Assembly: GCF_024972755.1 (NCBI RefSeq)
Contig: NZ_CP087724.1
Location: 2,480,001 to 2,544,000, forward strand
DNA from: Halanaeroarchaeum sp. HSR-CO
GTDB taxonomy: Archaea > Halobacteriota > Halobacteria > Halobacteriales > Halobacteriaceae
Reading direction: 5' to 3'
Length of the DNA stretch: 64,000 nucleotides
Within the stretch, counting starts at the first letter, position 1; every line of letters starts with the position of its first letter. Of this stretch, positions 15,890 through 24,997 are shown in pieces. The translations under genes were made by a program, and so were the position numbers. The notes beneath the pieces were generated by a model. The model ran no database searches. It was not told where the DNA came from and saw nothing but the letters and a program-made list of their open reading frames with translations.

Positions 15890-17461
15890 TTATTGATACC
15901 GCCCGCGTCCCTCGATGGCCCGGAGCCGATCGAGTACCACTTCGTCCCCGGACGCCGCGTACGCCGACTCGACTGTCTCGACGAGCGCCTCGGGGTCGTT
16001 CGCCGTCCCCCGGAGACTCTGCTCGAAGACGTGCAAGTCCATCGCGTAGTCCTCGACGTCCCGCGAGTAGTAGCCGAGGCCGAAATCGATGAGGTACGTG
16101 CGTGGCCCGTCCACGCGGATGTTCCGCGTCGTCGGATCGCCGTGGACAATCCCCGCGTCGTGGAGCGTGGTGAGGTGTTCGCCGACGGCCTGGACGCGGG
16201 ATTCGGCGAGCGCGTCGCGGAGGTCCCGCTCCCCGACGTACTCGAAGACGATGGTGTGCTCCGTGAGGTCCACGTCGTGGATGACCGGTGTCGGCACCCC
16301 CACTCGTCGTGCGTCGTGCGTGAGCCGCGCCTCCTCGACGGTCCGCTCGCGACGGAGGCGCTCGTCGAGCGACGGGTGACGGTAGGTCTTCTGCCGACGA
16401 CGTTTCGTGACCGTTCGGTCGTCGACGGTCACGACCGCTTCGGCGCCCCTGATCGCTCCAACCGGATCCCCCCTCACGTCGACCGACTCACCCGACCGCC
16501 AGGTGACCGGCACCTGGTCGGGGCGGAAGTCCGCGTCGATGCCCGAGTCGGCGACGTCGATGGTGTCGCCAGCGGCGGCCATCTTCGCGCCGAGGACCGC
16601 GATCATCCCCGCGTTGTCGCGGAGGAACCGTGATTCGGGGACGAAGACGTCCGCGCCGCGCTGGGCGGCCATCTCGCGGAGCATCTCCTGGAGGCGTTCG
16701 TTCTGGGCGACGCCACCACCCACCACGAGTTCGTCGCGCCCGGTGAGCGAGAGGGCGCGTTCGGCGACCTCCGTGAGCATCGCGAACATCGTCTCCTGGA
16801 GACCGCGGCTCACGTCCTCGACTGGGACGCCGTCGTCGGAGGCCTGCTTGGCGGCACTCATGATCCCCGAGAAGGAGAAGTCCATCCCCTTGACGACGTA
16901 GGGGAGATCCAGGTACTCGCCCGACCTCGCCGCATCCTCGACCTTCGGGCCGCCGGGATGCGTCCAGCCGACGTGGCGGGTGAACTTGTCGATGGCGTTG
17001 CCCGCGCCGGTGTCCATCGTCTCCCCGAGCACCCGGTACCGGCCGTTGCGATACCCGAGCACGTGGGCGTTCGCGCCGCTCACGTTCAGGCAGACCGGCG
17101 ACTCGAACCCGGAGCGGTGGCGCCCGATCTCGAGGTGGGCGACCATGTGGTTGACGCCCACCAGTGGGACGTCGAGGGTCTGGGACAGGGCACGAGCGGC
17201 AGTGCCGACGACGCGCAGACAGGGACCGAGACCGGGGCCACGGGAGAAGGCGACGACGTCGATGGGACCGTCGGCGGTCGAGAGGGCGCGATCGACGACC
17301 GACGGGATGGCCTCGCGCATGTGTTCGGCGGCTTCGCGCGGGTGAATACCGCCGCTATCGGGCTGGTACGCGTCGGTCTCGATAGTGACGTCGTCGGTCT
17401 CGTCGTCGAAGACCGCGGCGCTCGCGGCCCACGCGGTGCCCTCGATACCGAGAACGCGCAC
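15890..17461 (-). CDS. kae1: Kae1-Bud32 fusion: tRNA t6A synthesis (KEOPS) ATPase/kinase
   Basis: 523 residues. Residues 1-325 are the Kae1/TsaD ASKHA domain: GIEGTAWAAS at the N-terminus, the metal site HMVAHLE with His105 and His109, SGANAHVLGY, and GGGVAQNERL. Residues ~335-523 are Bud32, a small Rio-like kinase with HGDPTTRNIRV (catalytic Asp442) and LIDFGLGYYSRD (Asp459). Together they transfer threonylcarbamoyl to A37 of tRNAs that read ANN codons. The fusion is known in several euryarchaeal lines. GTG start at 17461; S27ae ends 3 bp upstream, so the gene belongs to the translation operon. Confidence 0.96.
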   Translation of the reverse strand: MRVLGIEGTAWAASAAVFDDETDDVTIETDAYQPDSGGIHPREAAEHMREAIPSVVDRALSTADGPIDVVAFSRGPGLGPCLRVVGTAARALSQTLDVPLVGVNHMVAHLEIGRHRSGFESPVCLNVSGANAHVLGYRNGRYRVLGETMDTGAGNAIDKFTRHVGWTHPGGPKVEDAARSGEYLDLPYVVKGMDFSFSGIMSAAKQASDDGVPVEDVSRGLQETMFAMLTEVAERALSLTGRDELVVGGGVAQNERLQEMLREMAAQRGADVFVPESRFLRDNAGMIAVLGAKMAAAGDTIDVADSGIDADFRPDQVPVTWRSGESVDVRGDPVGAIRGAEAVVTVDDRTVTKRRRQKTYRHPSLDERLRRERTVEEARLTHDARRVGVPTPVIHDVDLTEHTIVFEYVGERDLRDALAESRVQAVGEHLTTLHDAGIVHGDPTTRNIRVDGPRTYLIDFGLGYYSRDVEDYAMDLHVFEQSLRGTANDPEALVETVESAYAASGDEVVLDRLRAIEGRGRYQ

Positions 17462-17464
17462 GCC

Positions 17465-17596
17465 TTACTTCCACTCGGTGTAACCACAGCGACCGCAGTG
17501 CATGCGGTCGTCATGGTCTGCGAGGAACGCGTCCTCACAGCGGGGACAGCGCTCCTTCGTGGCCTCGCCGTCCTCGTAGTAGTCGCCGCGCACCAT
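17465..17596 (-). CDS. rps27ae: 30S ribosomal protein S27ae
   Basis: 43 residues: [20 protein letters not shown] continuing to a second pair [10 protein letters not shown]. The four cysteines (17, 20, 34, 37) form the zinc ribbon of S27ae on the small subunit. The start ATG overlaps the stop codon of rps24e by one base. Typical haloarchaeal arrangement rps24e-rps27ae-kae1. Confidence 0.95.
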   Translation of the reverse strand: MVRGDYYEDGEATKERCPRCEDAFLADHDDRMHCGRCGYTEWK

Positions 17597-17904
17597 TATT
17601 CGGCGGCCTCCTCGCCCTCGCCGTCGGCCGCGATCTTGTTGCGCTCGAGCATGTACTCCTGCTCGACGTCCGCCGCGTCGGCAGCCGACTCGTAGACCTT
17701 CGCGTAGCCGACCGTCTTGCGCATGCCGAATTTGGTGTCGAGCTTGGCCACGACGACCTCCTCGGAGTCCTTGTCGAGTTTTGCGGCGAGACTGTCGCGG
17801 ACGGAGAGTCTCGAGGGGCTGGCGTCCTCGTGGACGACCTCGAACGTGACGTCGGTCCGGTGGAGCATGGAGTTCGTCTCCTGCTCCAGAATGTCGATTT
17901 CCAT
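17596..17904 (-). CDS. rps24e: 30S ribosomal protein S24e
   Basis: 102 residues, small-subunit protein. Family landmarks: [20 protein letters not shown] at the N-terminus, [14 protein letters not shown] (30-43), and [16 protein letters not shown] (58-73). The C-terminus ends in an acidic haloarchaeal tail. It opens the rps24e-rps27ae-kae1 run with 1-base and 3-base spacing, so strong translational coupling is expected. The dephospho-CoA kinase stop lies 58 bp upstream. Confidence 0.95.
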   Translation of the reverse strand: MEIDILEQETNSMLHRTDVTFEVVHEDASPSRLSVRDSLAAKLDKDSEEVVVAKLDTKFGMRKTVGYAKVYESAADAADVEQEYMLERNKIAADGEGEEAAE

Positions 17905-17961
17905 GGTCAGTTAGTCGTGATAGGTGTCGAAATCAGTAAAAGGATTTCGAAGCGCGTACCG

Positions 17962-18510
17962 TCACGCCGGCGATTCGGCGTCGACGAGTTCCCAGAACCG
18001 CTCATCAGTCTCCAGCGACCCACAGAGTTCACGGACGGCCTCGCGACGCGGTTCGGTGACCCCCACCCGTACCATCCCCTCGCCAGGTTGCCCGTAGACG
18101 ATGCTCGCATTAGCTGGTGCGAGGAGGACCGCGGGCAGCGTCGCCAGGTCCTCCTCTCCCGTCACGCGGAGCAGCGTGCGCTCCTCGGCATCGAGGGCCT
18201 CATCGAGTGCCAGGAGCAACGACTCCGTGAGCGTGCCGGGGGGGTTCTCGACGGAGACCGCCCTGTCGGCGTCGGGGATCCCACGGCGCACGTCTTCGCT
18301 GACCGGTTCCCGTTCGGTGATCCCGTCGATTATGGCGACGTGGGGCGTGACGCCGGCACCGACGATGTGATAGGTGACGACGTCGCCGACGGTGATCAGT
18401 GGGGTGCCGGCGTCCTCGAGGAGGGCATCGGCGTCCTGGAAGATAGGGCCCAGCGGCTCCTTGAACGCCGCTCTCGCCGACTCGGGGAGGCTCGCGACGG
18501 TGCGGACCAC
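17962..18510 (-). CDS. GTP-dependent dephospho-CoA kinase (DUF359 family)
   Basis: 182 residues. The archaeal enzyme phosphorylates dephospho-CoA with GTP, the last step of CoA synthesis, and is unrelated to bacterial CoaE. Recognisable segments are PLITVGDVVTYH (38-49), PHVAIIDGITER (56-67), ENPPGTLTESLL (88-99), RVTGEEDLATLPAVL (114-128) and IVYGQPGEGMV (136-146). The start is a GTG at 18510. It lies 7 bp downstream of spt4, giving the conserved euryarchaeal string rpo7-spt4-DUF359-rps24e-rps27ae. Confidence 0.92.
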   Translation of the reverse strand: MVRTVASLPESARAAFKEPLGPIFQDADALLEDAGTPLITVGDVVTYHIVGAGVTPHVAIIDGITEREPVSEDVRRGIPDADRAVSVENPPGTLTESLLLALDEALDAEERTLLRVTGEEDLATLPAVLLAPANASIVYGQPGEGMVRVGVTEPRREAVRELCGSLETDERFWELVDAESPA

Positions 18511-18517
18511 GGATCGA

Positions 18518-18715
18518 TTACCGGACCTTGAGCGCGTACTCGCCGGGTTCGCTGACCTCCATCTTCGTCGCGATCTCGCTTTGCTCGGGGTGGGTGATCA
18601 CGACGTACCCGGCCCAGTCCTCGGTGAGCGTCGTCGACCCGCAGTACGGACAGGCGTTCTCGTCGGGGTCGACGATGTGGTGACACTCGCGACAGGCAAG
18701 CCGGTTCGACGCCAT
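18518..18715 (-). CDS. spt4: Transcription elongation factor Spt4 (RpoE'')
   Basis: 65 residues with a zinc ribbon: CRECHHIVD and CPYCGSTTLTEDWAGYV. Spt4 pairs with Spt5 on the RNA polymerase clamp to raise processivity. Start ATG is immediately after the Rpo7 stop (no gap), so translation is coupled. Confidence 0.95.
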   Translation of the reverse strand: MASNRLACRECHHIVDPDENACPYCGSTTLTEDWAGYVVITHPEQSEIATKMEVSEPGEYALKVR

Positions 18716-19285
18716 CTACTCGCCCTCCGCCGCCTGCTCTTCCTTGCGGTCCTCGCGGAGCCAGCCGTGCTTGCCGAGGCCTGGCTGTTTGGCGGTGAGT
18801 CCGATCTTCGACTCCCGCGGGTTGCGTTCGTCGATGCTCTTCGTGACGATGCGGGCGCGGACGGCGTCGCCGACGCCCAGGGTGCGATTCGACTCGCGGG
18901 ATGCGAGTTGCTGGTTCTCCTCGTCGAAGGCGAGGTACTCATCGGAGATCTGGGAGACGTGGAGGAGGCCGTCGACGGGGCCGATCCCGACGAAGGCGCC
19001 GAAACTGACGACCTCGACGATCTCGCCGTCCACGACTTCTTGCATCTCCGGGTCGAAGGTGACCGCGTCGAACTCGGCCTCGTAGTAGACGCCGGGCCGG
19101 TTCGGGATGACGGCTCCCTCGCCGATATCGTGTACCTCGGTGACGGTCACGACGCTGCCGACGTCCTCGTCCATGCGACCCTCGAGTTTGTCCTGGAGGA
19201 GTCGCTTGACGAGGTCCGGCGTCACCTCGGCGAGGTGTCGCGGCGGAACCTCCACCGTATCCTTGAGCCTGACTCGTTTGTACAT
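18716..19285 (-). CDS. rpo7: DNA-directed RNA polymerase subunit Rpo7 (E')
   Basis: 189 residues. N-terminal RNP-like half (MYKRVRLKDTVEVPPRHLAE to ~80) followed by an S1 RNA-binding domain (~82-165) with VSFGAFVGIGPVDGLLHVSQIS and RARIVTKSIDE. With Rpo4 it forms the stalk of archaeal RNA polymerase. The acidic C-terminus is haloarchaeal. It abuts spt4 and lies next to the PIN gene, whose stop codon is on the same strand 0-1 bp upstream of this gene's start. Confidence 0.95.
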   Translation of the reverse strand: MYKRVRLKDTVEVPPRHLAEVTPDLVKRLLQDKLEGRMDEDVGSVVTVTEVHDIGEGAVIPNRPGVYYEAEFDAVTFDPEMQEVVDGEIVEVVSFGAFVGIGPVDGLLHVSQISDEYLAFDEENQQLASRESNRTLGVGDAVRARIVTKSIDERNPRESKIGLTAKQPGLGKHGWLREDRKEEQAAEGE

Positions 19286-19659
19286 CTATGGGTTAGTGCG
19301 GGTTAGTTTATTCCGGCCCCGTAAATGTATTACCGGTACGCCCGCGTCGAGCAGGCGCGACCGGAGTGGGGCGTCGTTCGTGACGACGGCGTCGACCGCG
19401 CCGGTCGTGGCGAGGTCGTACAGGGCGTCGTCGGCGTACGGTTCGGCCGTCTCGGCGGTGTCACAGCGGGACGCCAGGTCCGCGCCGACGCTGGCCGCGC
19501 GGCCCTCGGTGCCGCCGTTCTCGGCCAGTTTCGCCAACTCGTCCCGGACCACGTCGGGAACCACGCAGTCGTAGGCCCCGAGCAGCCGGTCGAGTTCGTC
19601 GAAGACGCGGACGCCGGATTCGACCGGCATCATGAGTGCGTTGGCGTCCATGGCGACCC

Positions 19660-19663
<4 letters not shown>
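19286..19663 (-). CDS. PIN-domain nuclease (Fcf1/UPF0278-like)
   Basis: 125 residues. [20 protein letters not shown] gives the first PIN acid (Asp6), [16 protein letters not shown] the second, and [14 protein letters not shown] a later acid cluster. The DANALMMP phrase is typical of archaeal rRNA-processing-type PIN proteins. Probably an RNase linked to ribosome biogenesis by context: its start overlaps the aIF2-gamma stop by 4 bases and Rpo7 follows directly. No antitoxin gene is adjacent. Confidence 0.85.
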
Positions 19664-20898
<1,235 letters not shown>

Positions 20899-21034
20899 AG
20901 TAGCAATATATTCGATGGAATTTCGCGTCGAACGACTGATAAACCTGCTGTTACGCGCCCGCCAGATGGGGGTGTCGACCCCGTCCGGGAGGCGAGGGTT
21001 TACATATCAACCCCGGACCAGCTCGGCCCGTCAC

Positions 21035-21514
21035 ATGACGACCACCGTCTCACCGGGTCGCCAGCCGACCCACGCCGACGACACCAACGTCCTCGGCGCA
21101 CGCGCAGTCGCACAGTTCGTCGATGCCATCGTCTCGCTCCTCGTCTTCTCCCTGGTCGGAGGCGGGGCCGCGGTCCTCCTCGGTGGGGTGGCTACGACGC
21201 GGCACAGCCTGTTCGCCACGTTCATGGCCGTCGGCCCGACGGCGATACTCGTCGGAACCCTCGCGGCCGGTGCCGTCCCCGTCCTGCTGGAGTGGGCCTG
21301 GAACGGCGAGACGGTCGGCAAGCGCCTCGTCGGCATCAAGGTGGTATCACGCGATGGGGGTCGCCTGGGTCTCTGGGCCGCCTTCAGTCGGAACCTCTTC
21401 GCCGGGGTCGACGCCGCGTTCTTCTACCTCGTCGGGATCGTTGCGATAGCCCTCTCGTCGGACCACCAGCGCGTCGGTGACCGGGTCGCGGGTACCGTAG
21501 TGGTCAGGACCTGA
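21035..21514 (+). CDS. RDD-family membrane protein
   Basis: 159 residues with about four hydrophobic segments. The name-giving Asp lies in the first helix (AVAQFVDAIVSLL), and the second landmark NGETVGKRLVGIKVVSRDGG precedes SRNLFAGVDAAFFYLVGIV. RDD proteins are proposed ion or osmolyte transporters, some Na/H-related, but their role is generally unproven. ATG at 21035 is chosen because the residues before it are not family-like. Followed by a small DUF2892-like membrane protein 58 bp on. Confidence 0.88.
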   Translation: MTTTVSPGRQPTHADDTNVLGARAVAQFVDAIVSLLVFSLVGGGAAVLLGGVATTRHSLFATFMAVGPTAILVGTLAAGAVPVLLEWAWNGETVGKRLVGIKVVSRDGGRLGLWAAFSRNLFAGVDAAFFYLVGIVAIALSSDHQRVGDRVAGTVVVRT

Positions 21515-21572
21515 GCCGGTGAAACTGCCCCACTTCCCAACGGTTACCAGGGTCGAGAATGTATCACACGGT

Positions 21573-21782
21573 ATGGAAATCAACGTCGGATCGACCGATC
21601 GGTCTGTCCGTATCGTCCTCGGCGCACTCCTCGCCGTGCTCGGCCTGGCAGGCATCCTCGGCCTGTGGGCGGCAAACGTCGTCGTCGCGGCCGTCCTGAC
21701 CCTGGTCGGTGTCGTCTTCGTGGGGACCGGCCTCACACGGCGATGTCTGCTCTACAAGCCCTTCGGCATCGATACGAGCTAA
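21573..21782 (+). CDS. DUF2892/YgaP-type small membrane protein
   Basis: 69 residues from MEINVGSTDRSVRIVLGALL; two membrane segments (about 14-34 and 36-53) then LTRRCLLYKPFGIDTS. The NVGxxDRxxRxxLG opening and the R-C-LY-PFGI end are the known signature of inner-membrane DUF2892 proteins, in bacteria often attached to rhodanese domains. Function unknown. The internal ATG at 21573 is preferred to one at 21519 since the family begins here. Confidence 0.85.
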   Translation: MEINVGSTDRSVRIVLGALLAVLGLAGILGLWAANVVVAAVLTLVGVVFVGTGLTRRCLLYKPFGIDTS

Positions 21783-21847
21783 CCGAACGTGGCGGTGATC
21801 GATCCGGCACCATCGACGCTTTGGGCGAGCGCGACGTAGCCCCGGCC

Positions 21848-22840
21848 GTGCGCGAATACGGCTTCGAGTTGCGCCTCTGTGCCAACCTCGAACGGGCGGG
21901 GCTCCCCGGCGATACCGACGTCGCAGCCGGTGGTGTGCTCGGCCGACAACTCGGCACCAGCGTCCACGCCGCCGGCGGCCGCATCGTCGACGTGGTGTAC
22001 GTCGAACCGGGCCCGGCCTTCGAGGAGCGCGTCGCGCTCACCCCCGAGACCATCCCCGACGCGGCCATCGAGGCCGACGTCGGTGTCGGCCGGTTCGTCC
22101 GCGAGACGCGAGCCATCGACGGGCAACCGGAACGGGCACACCGCCTGGCCGAGCGCGCCGCCGAGGTGGGCTTTTTCGAACGCACCAGGCGAGACGGCCA
22201 CCCGGTGGTCCGCCAGGTCGCGCGGTATCCCGCGTGGTACGGTCGAATCGTCGGGATCGAGAACAAACCGGACCTGGGAACGCCGGGCGACCTCGAAGAA
22301 CAGTTGCGGACGGACGTGAGCCTTGGCGTCCTCGACGCCGCGATCCTCGCGACCGAGTCGTACGTCACGCGGGCGCACCTCAACCGGATCCCCGATGCGG
22401 TCGGGGTCTGGCGGGTGCATCCGGACACTACCATCGAGGTCGTCAGGGAACCGACGCCACTCGATCCGACGCGACCGGGGATCGAACCCCTCGACTGGCA
22501 CTCGAACCGGACCGACGTCCGTGTCGTCTCACCCGCCGCGATCGAGCGACAGCGCCGCCGCGTCGCCGAACGGGCCTACGGCAAGGGCTGGCGGACCTAC
22601 TCGATGCCGGCGTGCGAGCGATGTACGCCGGAACGGACGGCGGACCCCTCGCTGCCCTACTGTGAGTTCCACGACCGTATCGTCAACCCGAGCGAGACGT
22701 GCACGAGCGACTGTCCGGGGAAGATCCCTGCCGATCCACCGGCCGTCGACCTCGTCGCGGAGCGGGCGCGGCGGACCACCTGGGAGCCCGCGCCGACGCC
22801 GAAGACGCGCCGACAGTCGGGCCTCGACCGCTTCTCGTAA
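21848..22840 (+). CDS. Haloarchaeal DUF5787-like protein (nuclease-like context)
   Basis: 330 residues from a GTG start (VREYGFELRLCANLE). I recognise the N-terminus and the phrases VVQ-like HPVVRQVARYPAWYGRI, VGIENKPDLGTPGDLEEQL and ESYVTRAHLNRIPDAVGVWRV as the haloarchaeal family I recall as DUF5787. The IENKPDL segment with preceding acids resembles the E-x-K core of restriction-endonuclease-fold proteins, so a nuclease origin is possible. A cysteine-rich C-terminus (CERCTPERT, YCEFHDRI, CTSDCPGKI) may bind a metal. Stop is 1 bp from the convergent MBL gene stop. Confidence 0.75.
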   Translation: MREYGFELRLCANLERAGLPGDTDVAAGGVLGRQLGTSVHAAGGRIVDVVYVEPGPAFEERVALTPETIPDAAIEADVGVGRFVRETRAIDGQPERAHRLAERAAEVGFFERTRRDGHPVVRQVARYPAWYGRIVGIENKPDLGTPGDLEEQLRTDVSLGVLDAAILATESYVTRAHLNRIPDAVGVWRVHPDTTIEVVREPTPLDPTRPGIEPLDWHSNRTDVRVVSPAAIERQRRRVAERAYGKGWRTYSMPACERCTPERTADPSLPYCEFHDRIVNPSETCTSDCPGKIPADPPAVDLVAERARRTTWEPAPTPKTRRQSGLDRFS

Positions 22841-22841
22841 C

Positions 22842-23660
22842 CTACAGCAAAAACGTCTCGCCGTCGACCGCCAGTTCGTCGGCGAACGCCTCCGCGGCGT
22901 CGTAGTGGTGTGAGACGTGGACCAGCCGGGTGCGATCGGCATCGAGTTCGGCGGCGAGGGCGAGTGCGCCCTCGCGGGTCATGTGCTTGGTGCCGAAGGT
23001 ACGCGGGACGCCCTCGTCGTCGTAGTCGGTGCCACCGATGGGGTGGTATTCACACGCCGTCGCGGGAAGGATTGCGTCCGCGAGCAGGAGGTCGGGGTCC
23101 GCAAGTCTGTCCCTCGACTCGTCGGGGATCGCGTAGGTCGTATCGCCGGTGATCGAGAGTCTCGTGTCCCCGTCCTCGATTACCAGCCCATAGCAGACCA
23201 GCGGTGGGTGGTCGACGGGGACGAGCGTGACGTCGAACCCCGCCGCCTGGAACGTCTCGAAAGGAGACTCCGGACGGACCGTCACCCGGTCGAGGTAGTG
23301 GTATTTGCGGGCGACCGTCTCCGCCACCGATTCGCCGGTCTGGGGGTCCGTCTCGTCGGCGGCGTGGACGTCGAGGTCGTCGACGAGTCGGTAGACGTTG
23401 CCGAGGCCGTCGAGGTGGTCGAAGTGGATGTGCGTGATGACCGCGGCGTCCGGCAGGTCCACGTCGTGGGTGAGAAACTGTGCGCGGAAGTCGGGGCTGG
23501 CGTCGACGAGCAGCGATTCGCCGGTGCGTTCGTTGACGACGTGGACGGAGAATCGGGTCCGCTCGACGCCGGACTCCCGTGCCCGCTCGCAGGTGGCACA
23601 GCCACACCCGGGGGTCGGCGTCCCGGTGGTGTCCCCGGTACCGAGCAGCGTGACCCGCAT
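22842..23660 (-). CDS. MBL-fold metallohydrolase (PhnP-like)
   Basis: 272 residues. Begins MRVTLLGTGDTTGTPTPGCG with an early cysteine pair CGCATC as in PhnP-type phosphodiesterases, then the metal motif THIHFDHLDGLG (His/His/Asp/His), SITGDTTY (Asp ligand) and VSHHYDAAE (last His). PhnP acts on cyclic ribose phosphates; the haloarchaeal substrate is unknown. It lies 1 bp from the AAA ATPase stop-start junction (the ATPase ends at 23662), so the two probably form an operon. Confidence 0.87.
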   Translation of the reverse strand: MRVTLLGTGDTTGTPTPGCGCATCERARESGVERTRFSVHVVNERTGESLLVDASPDFRAQFLTHDVDLPDAAVITHIHFDHLDGLGNVYRLVDDLDVHAADETDPQTGESVAETVARKYHYLDRVTVRPESPFETFQAAGFDVTLVPVDHPPLVCYGLVIEDGDTRLSITGDTTYAIPDESRDRLADPDLLLADAILPATACEYHPIGGTDYDDEGVPRTFGTKHMTREGALALAAELDADRTRLVHVSHHYDAAEAFADELAVDGETFLL

Positions 23661-23661
23661 G

Positions 23662-24972
23662 CTAGTGGGTCGCGGCGTGGTCGTGGTCGTGATCGTCCCC
23701 TTCGAGGGCCGCGTCGAGCGTATCGAGGTTCCGCAGGTGGTCGCGCTCCTCGAACTCCTCGACCGCGTCGAGGAGGTCCTGCTGGGTCAGCTCGCGACGG
23801 TCGCTGACGAGGGCCTCGAGGACCGCCTCGCGCAGGACGAGTCTGAGATCGCTCCCAGTGAGCCCCTCGGTCTCGGCCGCGACGGCCTCGGGGTCGAACT
23901 CCGCGATGTCGAGGCGCTCGGTGACCAGCCGAAGGATGTCCGCGCGCATCCCTTCGTCCGGCCGCGGGAAGTTGAGGATCTCGTCGAAGCGGCGCCAGGC
24001 GGCCGTATCGAGTTCGTCGGGGTGGTTGGTCGCCCCGATGAGCAGGACGTCGTCGCGGATCAGGCTGATCTCGTCGATGGACTTCAACAGCGTGTTGACG
24101 GCGCGCTTGATGGCGGCGTGCTCGTCGCTAGTGCGTGTTTTCGCCACGAAGTCGAACTCGTCGATGAAGAGGATACACGGGGAGAGTCGCTTGGCGACCT
24201 CGAAGACCTTCTCGACGTTCTTCGCGGTCTCGCCGAGGTACTGGCTGGTGATCATCGAGAGTTTGACCTCGACGAACGGGAGATCCAGCTGATGGGCAAG
24301 CCCCCGCGCCGTCGACGTCTTGCCGGTCCCCGGCGGGCCGACGAACAGGAGCTTCCCGATCTCGCGGAGACCGATCTCCGCCAGGTAGTCGCGGTGCTCG
24401 ATGGCCTTCGCGACCTTCGTGACCTCCGTCTCCTGCTCCTCCGTGAGGACCAGATCGTCGAGAGTGACCTCGATCTCGGCCGGGGCCCGGACGTCCACGA
24501 GGTCGAGCATCTCCTCGTCCTCCTCGTCGAAGTACTCGTGGAGCAGGCCGTCGATCCACTGCGGATCGGCTTGCACCGGTCGGTTCTCGGCTCGGGCCGC
24601 CTCGTAGTCGACCGCGAAGCGATCGTCGTCCTGGAAGTGGTAAGCCAGCACCGGGTTCGCCTGGACGCGCTCGTCGTCGGCCCGCTCGGCGTACCACTCG
24701 ATGGCCATCTCGTCGTCCGTGAAGCTGAGCTGCCCGGAGAAGGTGTCGCGTTCGGTGAACATCTGGCCGGAGATCTCCGCCCAGGGGTCCTCGATACCGC
24801 TCGCCTCGGCCACATCGTCCTCGTCGAGACGCGGGGGACGGGAGACCCCGTCACCGGACCAGATCGCCATCCGGATCGCCGGCGGAAGATCGTTCTCGTC
24901 GAGGTTCGTGTGTCGATCGTAGAGGCGTGCCGTCAGTAGACATTCGACGACATCCAGCGCCCTGTCGTTCAT
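23662..24972 (-). CDS. AAA-family ATPase with His-rich tail
   Basis: 436 residues. An acidic N-terminal ~170 residues without known motifs precede an AAA core: Walker A GPPGTGKT (212-219), Walker B CILFIDEFD (266-274), sensor 1 GATNHPDELD, arginine finger segment AAWRRFDE and an alpha-helical lid. The closest well-known relatives are classical proteasome/katanin-type AAA proteins. The tail ends DDHDHDHAATH, a possible metal-binding stretch. It is upstream of, and nearly abuts, the PhnP-like hydrolase. Role unknown. Confidence 0.88.
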   Translation of the reverse strand: MNDRALDVVECLLTARLYDRHTNLDENDLPPAIRMAIWSGDGVSRPPRLDEDDVAEASGIEDPWAEISGQMFTERDTFSGQLSFTDDEMAIEWYAERADDERVQANPVLAYHFQDDDRFAVDYEAARAENRPVQADPQWIDGLLHEYFDEEDEEMLDLVDVRAPAEIEVTLDDLVLTEEQETEVTKVAKAIEHRDYLAEIGLREIGKLLFVGPPGTGKTSTARGLAHQLDLPFVEVKLSMITSQYLGETAKNVEKVFEVAKRLSPCILFIDEFDFVAKTRTSDEHAAIKRAVNTLLKSIDEISLIRDDVLLIGATNHPDELDTAAWRRFDEILNFPRPDEGMRADILRLVTERLDIAEFDPEAVAAETEGLTGSDLRLVLREAVLEALVSDRRELTQQDLLDAVEEFEERDHLRNLDTLDAALEGDDHDHDHAATH

Positions 24973-24997
24973 CGTTTAGAGTTGCTAGCCCGGACGG

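Noticed and set aside
15718-16092. Frame containing PERTRRECGHPLR across element copy 1
   Set aside because: Runs into antisense of kae1 without a proper end; conservation is at the nucleotide-box level, so I treat it as non-coding, though a small protein is not fully excluded.
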